A DNA stretch of 64,000 nt from Streptomyces bungoensis. Its GTDB lineage: Bacteria > Actinomycetota > Actinomycetes > Streptomycetales > Streptomycetaceae. Below, piece after piece: positions 41,723 to 50,202 of the stretch; the first letter of the stretch is position 1, and every line of letters begins with the position of its first letter. Where the stretch lies: positions 294,816 through 358,815 of the forward strand of contig NZ_KQ948856.1 in NCBI RefSeq assembly GCF_001514215.1. The letters are read 5' to 3'. The notes beneath the pieces were generated by a model. That model searched no databases and had not been told where the DNA came from. It worked only from the letters and a program-made list of their open reading frames with translations. A program made the position numbers and the translations under genes.

Positions 41723-41749
41723 CTTTAATAGTCATGGAGACTATAAAAG
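41723..41749. promoter_or_regulatory. NrtR operator (27-bp palindrome)
   Basis: CTTTAATAGTC and GACTATAAAAG flank a 5-base centre with one mismatch. The palindrome lies just before the nrtR ribosome-binding site; its ATAGTC...GACTAT core fits what I recall of actinobacterial NrtR sites and also contains a TATAGT -10-like hexamer. Confidence 0.75.
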
Positions 41750-41783
41750 GGGGTGCGGGGCGAACGCAAGCGCCTGGGGCCGA

Positions 41784-42845
41784 CTAGAGGTCGACCTCCT
41801 TCATGAGCATCCCGACCTCCGTGTTGGACAGGCGGCGCAGCCAGCCCGACTTCTGGTCGCCGAGCGTGATGGGACCGAAGGCGGTGCGCACCAGCTTGTC
41901 CACGGGGAAGCCGGCCTCGGCCAGCATCCGGCGCACGATGTGCTTGCGGCCCTCGTGCAGGGTCACCTCGACCAGGTAGTTCTTGCCGGTCTGCTCGACC
42001 ACCCGGAAGTGGTCCGCGCGGGCGTAGCCGTCCTCGAGCTGGATGCCGTCCTTCAGGCGCTTGCCGAGGTCGCGCGGGATCGGGCCGACGATGTGCGCGA
42101 GGTAGGTCTTCTTCACGCCGTACTTGGGGTGCGTGAGGCGGTGGGCCAGCTCGCCGTGGTTGGTGAGGAGGATGACGCCCTCGGTCTCGGTGTCGAGCCG
42201 GCCCACGTGGAAGAGACGCGTCTCGCGGTTGGTGACGTAGTCCCCCAGGCACTGCCGGCCCTCGGGGTCCTCCATGGTGGAGACGACACCGGCGGGCTTG
42301 TTCAGCGAGAAGAACTGGTACGACTGCGTCGCGACCGTCAGGCCGTCGACCTTGACCTCGTCCTTCTCCGGGTCGACCCGCTTGCCCTGCTCCAGGACGA
42401 TCTCGCCGTTGACCTCGACCCGGGCCTGCTCGATCAGCTCCTCGCAGGCCCGCCGGGAGCCGTAGCCCGCGCGCGCGAGCACCTTCTGCAGCCGCTCGCC
42501 CTCCTGCTCGGCGCCGGGGAAGGTCTTGGGCAGCTTGACGTCCTTCTTGCCGGCGTACCGGTCCCGGTTGCGCTCCTCGACCCGCGTCTCGTACTCGCGC
42601 GAGCGCGCGGGGGCCGTACGGCCGCCCTGCTGGGGCTTCTTCGGGCCGCCCTTGGCGCCGCCGCGGGCCGCGCCGCCGCGCCCGGACTTCGGGCCGTCCG
42701 GGGAGGCGCCGGGGCCCACGTCGTAGCGGCGCTCCTCGGGGCGGGGCTTGCGGGGACGGCCCTGCCCCTGCTTCTGGTCCCTGTCGTTGCCGGCACCGCG
42801 GTAGTTACCGCGCCCGCCGCTCTTGCCGCTGCCGCTGCTTCGCAT
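41784..42845 (-). CDS. rluB: rRNA pseudouridine synthase (RluB/RsuA family)
   Basis: The 353-residue enzyme isomerises a uridine in 23S rRNA. The N-terminal 115 residues are basic and low in complexity (Gly/Arg/Lys-rich), as in actinobacterial members. An S4 RNA-binding domain follows (LQKVLARAGYGSRRACEELI). The synthase domain contains FHVGRLDTETEGVILLTN with the catalytic Asp and ends in LHEGRKHIVRRMLAEAGF. ATG 42845 follows the scpB stop by 12 bases. It closes the parA-RHH-scpA-scpB-rluB unit, a combination known in many bacteria as scpAB-rluB. Confidence 0.92.
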   Translation of the reverse strand: MRSSGSGKSGGRGNYRGAGNDRDQKQGQGRPRKPRPEERRYDVGPGASPDGPKSGRGGAARGGAKGGPKKPQQGGRTAPARSREYETRVEERNRDRYAGKKDVKLPKTFPGAEQEGERLQKVLARAGYGSRRACEELIEQARVEVNGEIVLEQGKRVDPEKDEVKVDGLTVATQSYQFFSLNKPAGVVSTMEDPEGRQCLGDYVTNRETRLFHVGRLDTETEGVILLTNHGELAHRLTHPKYGVKKTYLAHIVGPIPRDLGKRLKDGIQLEDGYARADHFRVVEQTGKNYLVEVTLHEGRKHIVRRMLAEAGFPVDKLVRTAFGPITLGDQKSGWLRRLSNTEVGMLMKEVDL

Positions 42846-42857
42846 CAAAGTTCCGTC

Positions 42858-43505
42858 TTAGTCGTCCGCGTCCTGACCTCCGGGCGCGTCGGGCGCGTCC
42901 GGGTCGAACGACGGGACTCCCTCCTGGGTCTCGGCCTCGATCGCCTCCGCCTCCGGGAGGAAGGGCGCGAGCTCCGGAAGCTCGTCCAGGCCACGCAGGC
43001 CCATCCGCTCCAGGAAGTAGTTCGTCGTCCTGTACAGGATCGCACCTGTTTCGGGTTCCGTGCCCGCCTCCTCGACAAGACCGCGCTGCAGCAGGGTCCG
43101 CATGACGCCGTCGCAGTTGACCCCGCGCACGGCGGAGACGCGGCTGCGGCTGACCGGCTGGCGGTAGGCGACGACCGCGAGGGTCTCCAGCGCGGCCTGG
43201 GTGAGGCGGGCGGTCTGGCCGTCCAGCACCAGCCGCTCGACGGCCGGCGCGTACCGTGCGCGCGTGTAGAACCGCCAGCCGCCGGCGACGTACCGCAGCT
43301 CGAAGCCGCGGCCCTGCACGGTGTACTCGTCGGCGAGCTCGCGCAGCGCGTCCCCGATCTGCCGCCTGGGGCGGTCCAGTATCCGGGCCAGGCGCTCCTC
43401 GGTGGCCGGCTCGTCCACGACCATGAGCACGGCCTCCAGGGCCGGCTTGAGGTCGAGTCCGGCGACGTCGCGCAGTCCCGGGGGTACCTCGGTGGTCTCG
43501 CTCAT
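42858..43505 (-). CDS. scpB: Segregation and condensation protein B
   Basis: The 215-residue protein is ScpB, a winged-helix kleisin-associated subunit of the Smc-ScpA-ScpB condensin complex. Recognisable blocks are LKPALEAVLMVVDEPATEE, LTQAALETLAVVAYRQPVSR (second winged helix) and RGVNCDGVMRTLLQRGLVEE. The acidic tail after residue 190 is probably disordered. ATG 43505 overlaps the scpA stop by 4 bases, so ScpA and ScpB are produced together. Confidence 0.93.
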   Translation of the reverse strand: MSETTEVPPGLRDVAGLDLKPALEAVLMVVDEPATEERLARILDRPRRQIGDALRELADEYTVQGRGFELRYVAGGWRFYTRARYAPAVERLVLDGQTARLTQAALETLAVVAYRQPVSRSRVSAVRGVNCDGVMRTLLQRGLVEEAGTEPETGAILYRTTNYFLERMGLRGLDELPELAPFLPEAEAIEAETQEGVPSFDPDAPDAPGGQDADD

Positions 43506-44605
43506 GCCTTCTTCTCCTTCCCGGGCTCCTCCGGCGGCCGGTCGAACTCGTCGGTGACCCGCGGTGTTCCGTCCCCGTCGCCGCCGGTCCAGCGCACCAG
43601 CAGTTCGCCGAGCGCCGCCTCCTGCTCCAGGGCGACGGCCTTCTCCCGGTACAGCTCCAGCAGGGCGAGGAACCGGGCCACCACGGTGAGGGTGTCGTCG
43701 GTGTCCTCGACCAGCGCGCGGAAGCTGGCCTCGCCGAGCTCTCGCAGCCGCGCGACCACGATCCCCGCCTGCTCCTGCACGCTGACCAGCGGGGCGTGGA
43801 TGTGGTCGACGTACACCTGCGGCTTCGGTCTGGGCTGCATCGCCCTGACCGCGAGCCGGGCGAAGCCCTCGGGGCCGATGCTGATGACGACCTCGGGCAG
43901 CAGCTCGGCGTGCTCGGGTTCAAGGCCGACGGTACGGGGGTGGCGGCGGGCCTCGTCGTCCAGGCGGCCGTTGAAGATGTCCGCGATCTGCTTGTACGCG
44001 CGGTACTGCAGGAGCCGGGCGAACAGCAGGTCCCGGGCCTCCAGCAGGGCCAGGTCGCCCTCGTCCTCGACCTCGGCTGCGGGCAGCAGCCGGGCCGCCT
44101 TCAGGTCGAGCAGGGTGGCGGCGACGACCAGGAACTCCGTCGTCCGGTCCAGGTCCCAGTCCGGTCCCATGGCCCGGATGTGCGCCATGAACTCGTCGGT
44201 CACCTTGGACAGCGCGATCTCGGTGACGTCCAGCTTGTGCTTGGAGATCAGCTGGAGGAGGAGGTCGAAGGGACCTTCGAAGTTGGCGAGACGGACCTTG
44301 AAGACACCGCCGGCGGAGCCGGTCCCCTCGGGCACCGGGGATTCCGCCGCCTTGGGTGCGACGGGGGCCGTGGGCTCCGCCGCCTCGGGCCGGGGGACCT
44401 CGGAAGCCGCAAGCTCTGCCGCCTCGGGGTCGGCGACGCCAGGACCGGCGGGAGCCGCGGGCTCCGCGTTCTCCGGTTCGGGAGTCTCCGCCTCGGGGAG
44501 CGGGGGAACCCCGGGTGCCTCCGGTGGTGCCGTTCCCGGGCCCCGGCCCAGCGCACGCCGACGGCCGGCCGGTGCGCCGGGGGTCGGGACTCCGTTCGAG
44601 GTCAT
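43502..44605 (-). CDS. scpA: Segregation and condensation protein A (kleisin)
   Basis: The 367-residue protein has a 100-residue Pro/Ala/Glu-rich N-terminal extension, followed by the ScpA core. FEGPFDLLLQLISKHKLDVT and LFARLLQYRAYKQIADIF are the Smc-head-binding blocks, and the C-terminal winged helix follows. It bridges the two Smc heads. The extension is longer than in Bacillus ScpA and is typical of Streptomyces. ATG 44605 lies 18 bases after the RHH gene stop. Confidence 0.93.
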   Translation of the reverse strand: MTSNGVPTPGAPAGRRRALGRGPGTAPPEAPGVPPLPEAETPEPENAEPAAPAGPGVADPEAAELAASEVPRPEAAEPTAPVAPKAAESPVPEGTGSAGGVFKVRLANFEGPFDLLLQLISKHKLDVTEIALSKVTDEFMAHIRAMGPDWDLDRTTEFLVVAATLLDLKAARLLPAAEVEDEGDLALLEARDLLFARLLQYRAYKQIADIFNGRLDDEARRHPRTVGLEPEHAELLPEVVISIGPEGFARLAVRAMQPRPKPQVYVDHIHAPLVSVQEQAGIVVARLRELGEASFRALVEDTDDTLTVVARFLALLELYREKAVALEQEAALGELLVRWTGGDGDGTPRVTDEFDRPPEEPGKEKKA

Positions 44606-44623
44606 AGCCCCCGCAGGCTACCG

Positions 44624-45169
44624 CTACCGCCCGCGCAGCCGCCGTACGAGGATGCTCGCGTCCCCGCGGGACTCCAGGTCGGCCAGGACCACCGCCACCG
44701 CCTCGCGGACGATGCGCCCGCGGTCGACGGCCAGCCCGTGCTCGCCCCGGAGGACCAGGCGGGCGTGCTCGAGGTCCATCAGCTCCTCGGCGGAGACGTA
44801 CACCGTGATCTTCTCGTCGTGGCGCTCGCGGCCGCTGGGCCGCCGGTTCGCCGCCCGGCCCCGCTTGCGCGGCGCCGCGGCGGCGGCAGAACCTTCCTGC
44901 GCCGGCTGGCGTCCCCGGGTGCGGGACTCTCCGGCCCCGTCCCCCTCCGCGTCCGCCGCGGCGTGCTCCGCGCCCTCTCCGTCACCGCCCCGGACGGGCA
45001 CCGCCTGCGGTGCGTCCTCGGCGGCGGCCACGTCGTCGCTCTCTCCCGCGGGAGCCGGCACCCGGGCCTCGCCGCCCGCCCCGCGCCGGGGCGTGGACGG
45101 CTGGAGTGCCGTCCCCCCGGTCGTGCGGAACAGTTCGTCGGCCCCGGGCAGACTCACTCGGCGTGACAC
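44624..45169 (-). CDS. RHH-like protein, ParA partner
   Basis: The 181-residue protein has an N-terminal disordered region (residues 1-115, rich in Ala/Gly/Arg) and a C-terminal segment KITVYVSAEELMDLEHARLV, then GRIVREAVAVVLADLESRG. That segment fits a ribbon-helix-helix/CopG-like DNA-binding fold. GTG 45169 lies inside the end of parA, with a 16-base overlap. RHH proteins are the usual centromere-binding partners of small ParA ATPases, so this may replace ParB for the orphan ParA here. The assignment is an inference from fold and context. Confidence 0.7.
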   Translation of the reverse strand: MSRRVSLPGADELFRTTGGTALQPSTPRRGAGGEARVPAPAGESDDVAAAEDAPQAVPVRGGDGEGAEHAAADAEGDGAGESRTRGRQPAQEGSAAAAAPRKRGRAANRRPSGRERHDEKITVYVSAEELMDLEHARLVLRGEHGLAVDRGRIVREAVAVVLADLESRGDASILVRRLRGR

Positions 45170-46332
45170 CGGGCGAGCACCTCCCTGGCGAGCTGGCGGT
45201 AGGCGGCGGCACCGACGGAGTTGGAGGCGTACGTGGTGATCGGCTCACCGGCGACCGTGGTCTCCGGGAAGCGGACCGTGCGCCCGATGACCGTGTGGTA
45301 GACGTGGTCGTCGAACGCCTCGACGACACGCGCGAGCACCTCACGGCTGTGCACGGTGCGCGAGTCGTACATGGTGGCGAGGATGCCGTCCAGTTCCAGC
45401 TCGGGGTTGAGCCGCTCCTGGACCTTCTCGATGGTCTCGGTGAGCAGCGCGACACCGCGGAGGGCGAAGAACTCGCACTCCAGCGGCACGATCACCTTGT
45501 GGGCGGCGGTCAGCGCGTTGACGGTGAGCAGGCCGAGCGAGGGCTGGCAGTCGATCACGATGTAGTCGTAGTCGTCCATGAGCGGCTTGAGCGCCCGCTG
45601 CAGGGTCGACTCGCGCGCGACCTCGGAGACCAGCTGGACCTCGGCGGCCGACAGGTCGATGTTGCTGGGCAGCAGGTCCATGTTCGGGACCGCCGTCTTC
45701 AGGAGCACCTCGTCGGCCGACATGCCCCGCTCCATGAGCAGGTTGTAGACGGTGAGGTCGAGCTCCATCGGGTTGACGCCGAGACCCACCGACAGCGCGC
45801 CCTGCGGGTCGAAGTCCACGAGCAGCACGCGCCGGCCGTACTCCGCGAGCGCGGCACCCAGGTTGATGGTCGACGTCGTCTTGCCGACGCCGCCCTTCTG
45901 GTTGCACATCGCGATGATCTTCGCGGGGCCGTGGTCGGTCAGCGGGCCCGGGATCGGGAAGTACGGCAGCGGGCGCCCGGTCGGGCCGATGCGCTCACGG
46001 CGCTGGCGGGCCGCGTCGGGCGCGAGCGTGGCCGCGTACTCGGGATCGGGCTCGTACTCGGCGTCGGGGTCGTAGAAGTGCCCCTCGGGCAGTTCGTCGT
46101 AGTCGGCGAAGTGGTTGTGGGGCGCGCCACTTCCGTCGCCGGCCATGGCGTTCACGTGATGGCCATCCATGCTCTGGTGTGCTGCCCGGACCGTCTGCGG
46201 GCCGGGAGTCTGGTGGGCTGCGAAGGTGCGCACAGCGACGGAGCCGACAGCCTCGAATCCCGCCGGGCCACCGTGGCTCCGAACCGGCATTCCTGGTTGA
46301 CCACCCCCGGGAGAAAATGTCGACTCATTCAC
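45154..46332 (-). CDS. ParA-family ATPase (orphan Soj-like)
   Basis: The 392-residue protein starts at GTG 46332 behind AAGGAGGT. An N-terminal extension of about 125 residues is unstructured and rich in His/Pro/Asp/Tyr. The ParA ATPase then shows a deviant Walker A (MCNQKGGVGKTTSTINLGAA), VLLVDFDPQGALSVGLG, YDYIVIDCQPSLGLLTVNAL and the C-terminal GEPITTYASNSVGAAAYRQL. It is not the main chromosomal parA, which sits with parB near oriC. Here it is followed by an RHH protein and scpAB, which suggests a role in nucleoid organisation. Confidence 0.9.
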   Translation of the reverse strand: MNESTFSPGGGQPGMPVRSHGGPAGFEAVGSVAVRTFAAHQTPGPQTVRAAHQSMDGHHVNAMAGDGSGAPHNHFADYDELPEGHFYDPDAEYEPDPEYAATLAPDAARQRRERIGPTGRPLPYFPIPGPLTDHGPAKIIAMCNQKGGVGKTTSTINLGAALAEYGRRVLLVDFDPQGALSVGLGVNPMELDLTVYNLLMERGMSADEVLLKTAVPNMDLLPSNIDLSAAEVQLVSEVARESTLQRALKPLMDDYDYIVIDCQPSLGLLTVNALTAAHKVIVPLECEFFALRGVALLTETIEKVQERLNPELELDGILATMYDSRTVHSREVLARVVEAFDDHVYHTVIGRTVRFPETTVAGEPITTYASNSVGAAAYRQLAREVLARCHAE

Positions 46333-46714
46333 AAGTCGTCTTACCTCCTTGGTGACCAGGAAACTTCTAGACAAGGTCAGCGTGGCACCATGCCGACGGT
46401 TGGCGACTCTATGGCGTGTCGGCGGTCCGCAGCAACACAATCCGCCGGACCCGGCAGGATGTGTCGGCAATGGAACATCCCGCTGTCAAGGGCGTACGGC
46501 CGTCGCACGGCAGGTTTCACCGGTGTGCGAATCGGTCGAAGGGTTACGTTCGAGGCGAGTTGACCGAGAGCCGCAAAGTGACCATACACACATCCGGCCG
46601 GACCTTGTCGGGCAAGGTCCGGCCGGATGCGTGTGGTTGACGAGCCGTGTTGACGAATCACCTTGTCCACGATGACGACTTGGCGACTCGGCGGTCGGGC
46701 CGGCCGGCGGCGGG
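46333..46714. other. 382-base intergenic region, parA / ald
   Basis: The right part holds the ald terminator hairpin at 46592-46628. The rest contains the parA promoter region. There is no classical parS site (GTTTCACGTGAAAC) and no gene I can support. Confidence 0.6.
46592..46628 (-). terminator. Perfect 16-bp hairpin after ald
   Basis: ATCCGGCCGGACCTTG pairs perfectly with CAAGGTCCGGCCGGAT across TCGGG. Flanking CACAC and GTGTG extend the stem. It lies about 90 bases after the ald stop and is the strongest hairpin in the window. Confidence 0.8.
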
Positions 46715-47830
46715 TCAGCCGAGCAGGGTCTCCAGCTCGACGTGCTCCAGGCCGTGCGCCTCGGCGACCTCGCGGTAAACGACCTTGCCGTCATGGGTGT
46801 TGAGGCCCTTGGCGAGCGCGGCGTCGCGGCGCAGCGCCTCCACCCAGCCGTTGTTGGCCAGCGAGACGATGTACGGCAGCGTGGCGTTGGTGAGCGCATA
46901 GGTCGAGGTGTTGGGCACCGCGCCGGGCATGTTGGCGACGCAGTAGAAGACCGACTCGTGGACCCGGAAGGTCGGCTCGGCGTGCGTGGTCGGGTGGGAG
47001 TCCTCGAAGCAGCCGCCCTGGTCGATCGCGATGTCGACAAGGACACTTCCGGCCTTCATCCGGGACACCAGCTCGTTGGTGACCAGCTTCGGGGCCTTGG
47101 CGCCGGGGATGAGCACGGCGCCGACGACGAGGTCGGCCTCCAGGCAGGCCTTCTCCAGCTCGAAGGCGTTGGAGACGACGGTCTGGATCTTCGTGCCGAA
47201 GATCTTGTCCGCCTCCTTGAGCTTGTTGATGTCCTTGTCGAGCAGGGTCACGTGGAAGCCGAGGCCGATGGCGATCTGCGCGGCGTTCCAGCCGGAGACG
47301 CCGCCGCCGATGATGACGGCCTTGCCGGCCGGCACGCCGGGGACGCCGCCGGGCAGCACACCGCGGCCGCCGTTGCGGGCCATCAGGTGGTAGGCGCCGA
47401 CCTGCGGGGCCAGCCGGCCCGCCACCTCGGACATGGGGGCGAGCAGCGGCAGGGCGCGGCTCGGCAGCTCGACGGTCTCGTACGCGATCGCCGTGGTGCC
47501 GGACTCCAGCAGGGCGTCCGTGCACTCGCGGGAGGCGGCCAGGTGCAGGTAGGTGAAGAGGATCTGGTCCTTGCGGAGGCGGTGGTACTCCTCGGCGACC
47601 GGCTCCTTGACCTTCAGCAGCAGGTCGGCGGAGGCCCACACCTCGTCGGCCGTGTCCAGGATCTGGGCACCGGCCGCCACGTACTCCTCGTTCGGGATCG
47701 AGGAGCCGACGCCGGCGTTCCGCTCGACGACGACCTGGTGGCCGTGGCGCACCAGCTCGTGCACACCGGCAGGGGTGATGGCCACCCGGAACTCGTTGTT
47801 CTTGACCTCGCGGGGGATGCCGACCTTCAC
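46715..47830 (-). CDS. ald: Alanine dehydrogenase
   Basis: The 371-residue enzyme converts L-alanine to pyruvate and ammonia with NAD. GTG 47830 gives the family N-terminus VKVGIPREVKNNEFRVA, and two in-frame upstream starts (47839, 47914) are less likely. Substrate residues are in NNEFRVAITPAGVHEL and LLKVKEP. FTYLHLAAS carries the catalytic His. AVIIGGGVSGWNAAQIAIGL is the NAD-binding loop, followed by DIAIDQGGCFEDSHPTTH. The enzyme is a hexamer used in alanine catabolism and wall or redox balance. An inverted repeat upstream may bind an Lrp-type AldR regulator. Confidence 0.93.
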   Translation of the reverse strand: MKVGIPREVKNNEFRVAITPAGVHELVRHGHQVVVERNAGVGSSIPNEEYVAAGAQILDTADEVWASADLLLKVKEPVAEEYHRLRKDQILFTYLHLAASRECTDALLESGTTAIAYETVELPSRALPLLAPMSEVAGRLAPQVGAYHLMARNGGRGVLPGGVPGVPAGKAVIIGGGVSGWNAAQIAIGLGFHVTLLDKDINKLKEADKIFGTKIQTVVSNAFELEKACLEADLVVGAVLIPGAKAPKLVTNELVSRMKAGSVLVDIAIDQGGCFEDSHPTTHAEPTFRVHESVFYCVANMPGAVPNTSTYALTNATLPYIVSLANNGWVEALRRDAALAKGLNTHDGKVVYREVAEAHGLEHVELETLLG

Positions 47831-47943
47831 GTGGATCACGGTCCTTGGCTCAGGGGGTAGGGAGAGGGGCAGTGCAAGACATACCCGGGCATGCTGGCGC
47901 ATACCGGGAGACACCGCAGGAGAACGAGCGGCAGAGCCAGTTT

Positions 47944-47976
47944 AATGAAGGCGTTGCGGCTGTCTAGCCTTTCATT
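47944..47976. promoter_or_regulatory. Inverted repeat upstream of ald
   Basis: AATGAAGG (47944-47951) and CCTTTCATT (47968-47976) are near-complementary with a 16-base spacer, about 115 bases before ald. This resembles an Lrp/AsnC-type site, but the match is imperfect and the regulator is not in the window. Confidence 0.3.
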
Positions 47977-47979
47977 GCA

Positions 47980-50040
47980 TCAATCTTCGTCGGATGGACT
48001 GCGGATTTCGCAGGCTTCCGTGCCCGGTTCCGGCCCTGTCTCGTCCTCCGAGGGCCTCTCGCCCAGCATGCGCCCGGCCGCCGCCCGGTGCAGCTGGGCC
48101 GCCGCGTGGTCGCCCAGCCGGTCCAGGGTGTCGGCCACCCTGAGCTGGAGCGCGGCCTGCAGCCGCAGGTCCTCCGCACGCCGCGCCCACTCCACCGCCT
48201 CCTGGCAGGTGCGCAGCGACTCCTCGGGCCGGCCGGCGTACTCCTGGACCCGGGCCAGCTCGCTCAACGCCCGCGCCTGGGCGGCGACATCGCCCTCCTT
48301 GCGGTACCCCGCGGCGGCCGCCCGCCAGTTCCTGAGCGCCTCGCCGTAGCGGCCCGCGTAGGTGTGCGCGGTGCCGATCCGGCCGTACAGCCGGGCGGCC
48401 TCGGTGCGCTCGCCGCGGGCCAGCCGCTCGGCGAGGGCCCGGCCGAACCAGTCGGCTGCCCGGTCGTGATCGCCGAGCTCCTGGTAGGCGCCTCCTACGG
48501 ATTCCATCGCGCGGCCGGTCGCGTACGGGTCGTTCGCCTCCCGGCCGGCGTCCAGGGCGGCCCGGTAGCGGGCCAGCGCGGCCCGGGTCCGGCCGGTCCG
48601 CGCGTCCAGGTCGGCCAGGTTCAGCAGAGCCGCGGCCCGCTCCCGGTGCAGCCCGCGCCGCTCGGCCACGTCGAGCACCATGCCGTGCAGCCCGTACAGG
48701 TCCGGCGCCGCCGCCTGGGTGCCGAAGTGCGCCACCAAGGCCCTGACGAGCTGGGACATCAGCCGGCGGGCGAGGGTGTCCAGCTCCCCGTCGGCCACGG
48801 CCAGGCGGGCGGCGGCCAGCAGGGCCGGCCGGCGCACGCGCAGCCACTCGGCGGCGGCGCGCGGGGTGGGGAAGCGCAGCGCCGGGGGCACCTCCTGCAG
48901 CTTCTCCCGGGCCTGCGGGCTGTCCGTCTCGGTGATCGCCCGGCACGACTGCAGCAGCCGTACGTTGCGCTCCAGCATGCGGGCCCGGGCCAGCTGCAGC
49001 TCCGCCGGCCGTTCCTGGGCCCCGGCGCGGGCGCGCAGCAGGGGGTGCAGACAGCCCGGGACGTCGTACTCGGGCAGCGGGGAGTCCACGGCGCGCAGCA
49101 GCCCGAACGCGGTGAGGTCGTCCAGGGCGGCGCGGGCCGCCGCCACCGAGCAGCCCGCCAGCGCCGAGGCGGTGTGCGGGTCGACCAGGCCGGCCGGGGC
49201 CAGGGAGAGCAGGCGCAGTATCCGGGCGGCCTGGCCGGGCAGCTGGTCGTGGACGAGCCGGAAGACCCGGGCCAGCGGGGTGGCGCCGTCGTCGGTGTCC
49301 GTGTGCATCCGCTTGGCGAGGTCGGAGACGGCCGCCTGCGGCCGGGAGGCGAGCCAGCCGCCGGCCAGGGTGAGCGCGGCGGGCTGGCCCTGGCAGGCCT
49401 CGGCCAGGTCCTCGGCGGAGCGCGGGTCGACGGTGATGCGGACCGAGCCGGTGTAGCGGGTGAGCAGCTCGACGGCCGACTTGGTGTCGAGGCCGCCGAG
49501 GGTGCAGGGGCGGACGTCGGGGATGCCGGTGAGCGGGCCGCCGGAGACGGCGACCACCAGGCACTCGGGGGCGTCCGGGAGTAAGGCGTCGACCTGCTCG
49601 GCGCCGGCCGCGTCGTCCAGCAGGAGCAGTGTGCGCCGCCCGGCCAGGGCCGTGCGCAGCGCCTCGCACAGATCGTCCTCCGACGCGCCGGCGGGGGCGT
49701 GCACGTCCAGCGCGGCGAGCAGGTCGCGGGCGGTGCGCTCCAGGGGGACGGGGGTGCCGTCGGGCTCGCCGAGCCGGGCCCGCAGCACTCCGTCGGGGTA
49801 GCGCCCGGCGACCTGCCGTACGAGTTCCTCGGCGAGGGCGGTGCGGCCGGAGCCGGGGCGGCCCGCGATGAGGAGGACGCGCGCGCGGGGCGCCTTGCGG
49901 CCGGACAGGGTGTCCAGGCCGGCGCGCTCGATGTCGGCGCGCAGCTCCTTCAGCTCCCGGGCCCGGCCGAGGAAATCGATCTTCACGGCCCGCTGCGAGG
50001 ACAGCCGCACGCCGTCTGTGTCCACCGCCTGGTCCGTCAC
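47980..50040 (-). CDS. STAND-type NTPase with TPR repeats (AfsR-like without DNA-binding domain)
   Basis: The 686-residue protein starts at GTG 50040. Residues about 20-330 form a STAND/NB-ARC ATPase: LLIAGRPGSGRTALAEELV is the P-loop, TLLLLDDAAGAEQVDALLP the Walker B, and the ARC-like part with a winged helix follows. Residues about 430-660 contain TPR repeats (AALLNLADLDARTGRTRAAL, SVGGAYQELGDHDRAADWFG, GRIGTAHTYAGRYGEALRNW, ELARVQEYAGRPEESLRTC). No helix-turn-helix or receptor domain is present, unlike AfsR. It probably senses or scaffolds proteins. A second, overlapping minus-strand frame (47972-50071) is a shadow. Confidence 0.85.
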   Translation of the reverse strand: MTDQAVDTDGVRLSSQRAVKIDFLGRARELKELRADIERAGLDTLSGRKAPRARVLLIAGRPGSGRTALAEELVRQVAGRYPDGVLRARLGEPDGTPVPLERTARDLLAALDVHAPAGASEDDLCEALRTALAGRRTLLLLDDAAGAEQVDALLPDAPECLVVAVSGGPLTGIPDVRPCTLGGLDTKSAVELLTRYTGSVRITVDPRSAEDLAEACQGQPAALTLAGGWLASRPQAAVSDLAKRMHTDTDDGATPLARVFRLVHDQLPGQAARILRLLSLAPAGLVDPHTASALAGCSVAAARAALDDLTAFGLLRAVDSPLPEYDVPGCLHPLLRARAGAQERPAELQLARARMLERNVRLLQSCRAITETDSPQAREKLQEVPPALRFPTPRAAAEWLRVRRPALLAAARLAVADGELDTLARRLMSQLVRALVAHFGTQAAAPDLYGLHGMVLDVAERRGLHRERAAALLNLADLDARTGRTRAALARYRAALDAGREANDPYATGRAMESVGGAYQELGDHDRAADWFGRALAERLARGERTEAARLYGRIGTAHTYAGRYGEALRNWRAAAAGYRKEGDVAAQARALSELARVQEYAGRPEESLRTCQEAVEWARRAEDLRLQAALQLRVADTLDRLGDHAAAQLHRAAAGRMLGERPSEDETGPEPGTEACEIRSPSDED

Positions 50041-50202
50041 GGGCCACGCTCCCGTCCCACCGCACGCGCAAGCCCGCCGGGTCTTCCGGTGCGGGCGATC
50101 CCGAGCCTAGTTCACGCTCTGCGACGCCCCCGGACGAGCGCGGCGGACACGTCCCCCGATCGGATCAGGCGATGGTCACACCACTGCGCGGAACGGGTGG
50201 GG

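Noticed and set aside
41940..45239. 1099-codon plus-strand frame opposite rluB, scpAB and the RHH gene
   Set aside because: Antisense shadow; the minus-strand genes have clear family motifs.
46536..46553. LexA box upstream of parA
   Set aside because: TCGAA and TTCGA are 8 bases apart, not 6, so it does not fit the SOS box.
46333..46714. parS site or second origin
   Set aside because: No GTTTCACGTGAAAC sequence and no dnaA-box cluster are present.
47972..50071. Alternative 699-codon frame in the STAND gene
   Set aside because: Its translation is Arg/Pro/Gly-rich without motifs, while the other frame shows a complete P-loop and TPR repeats.
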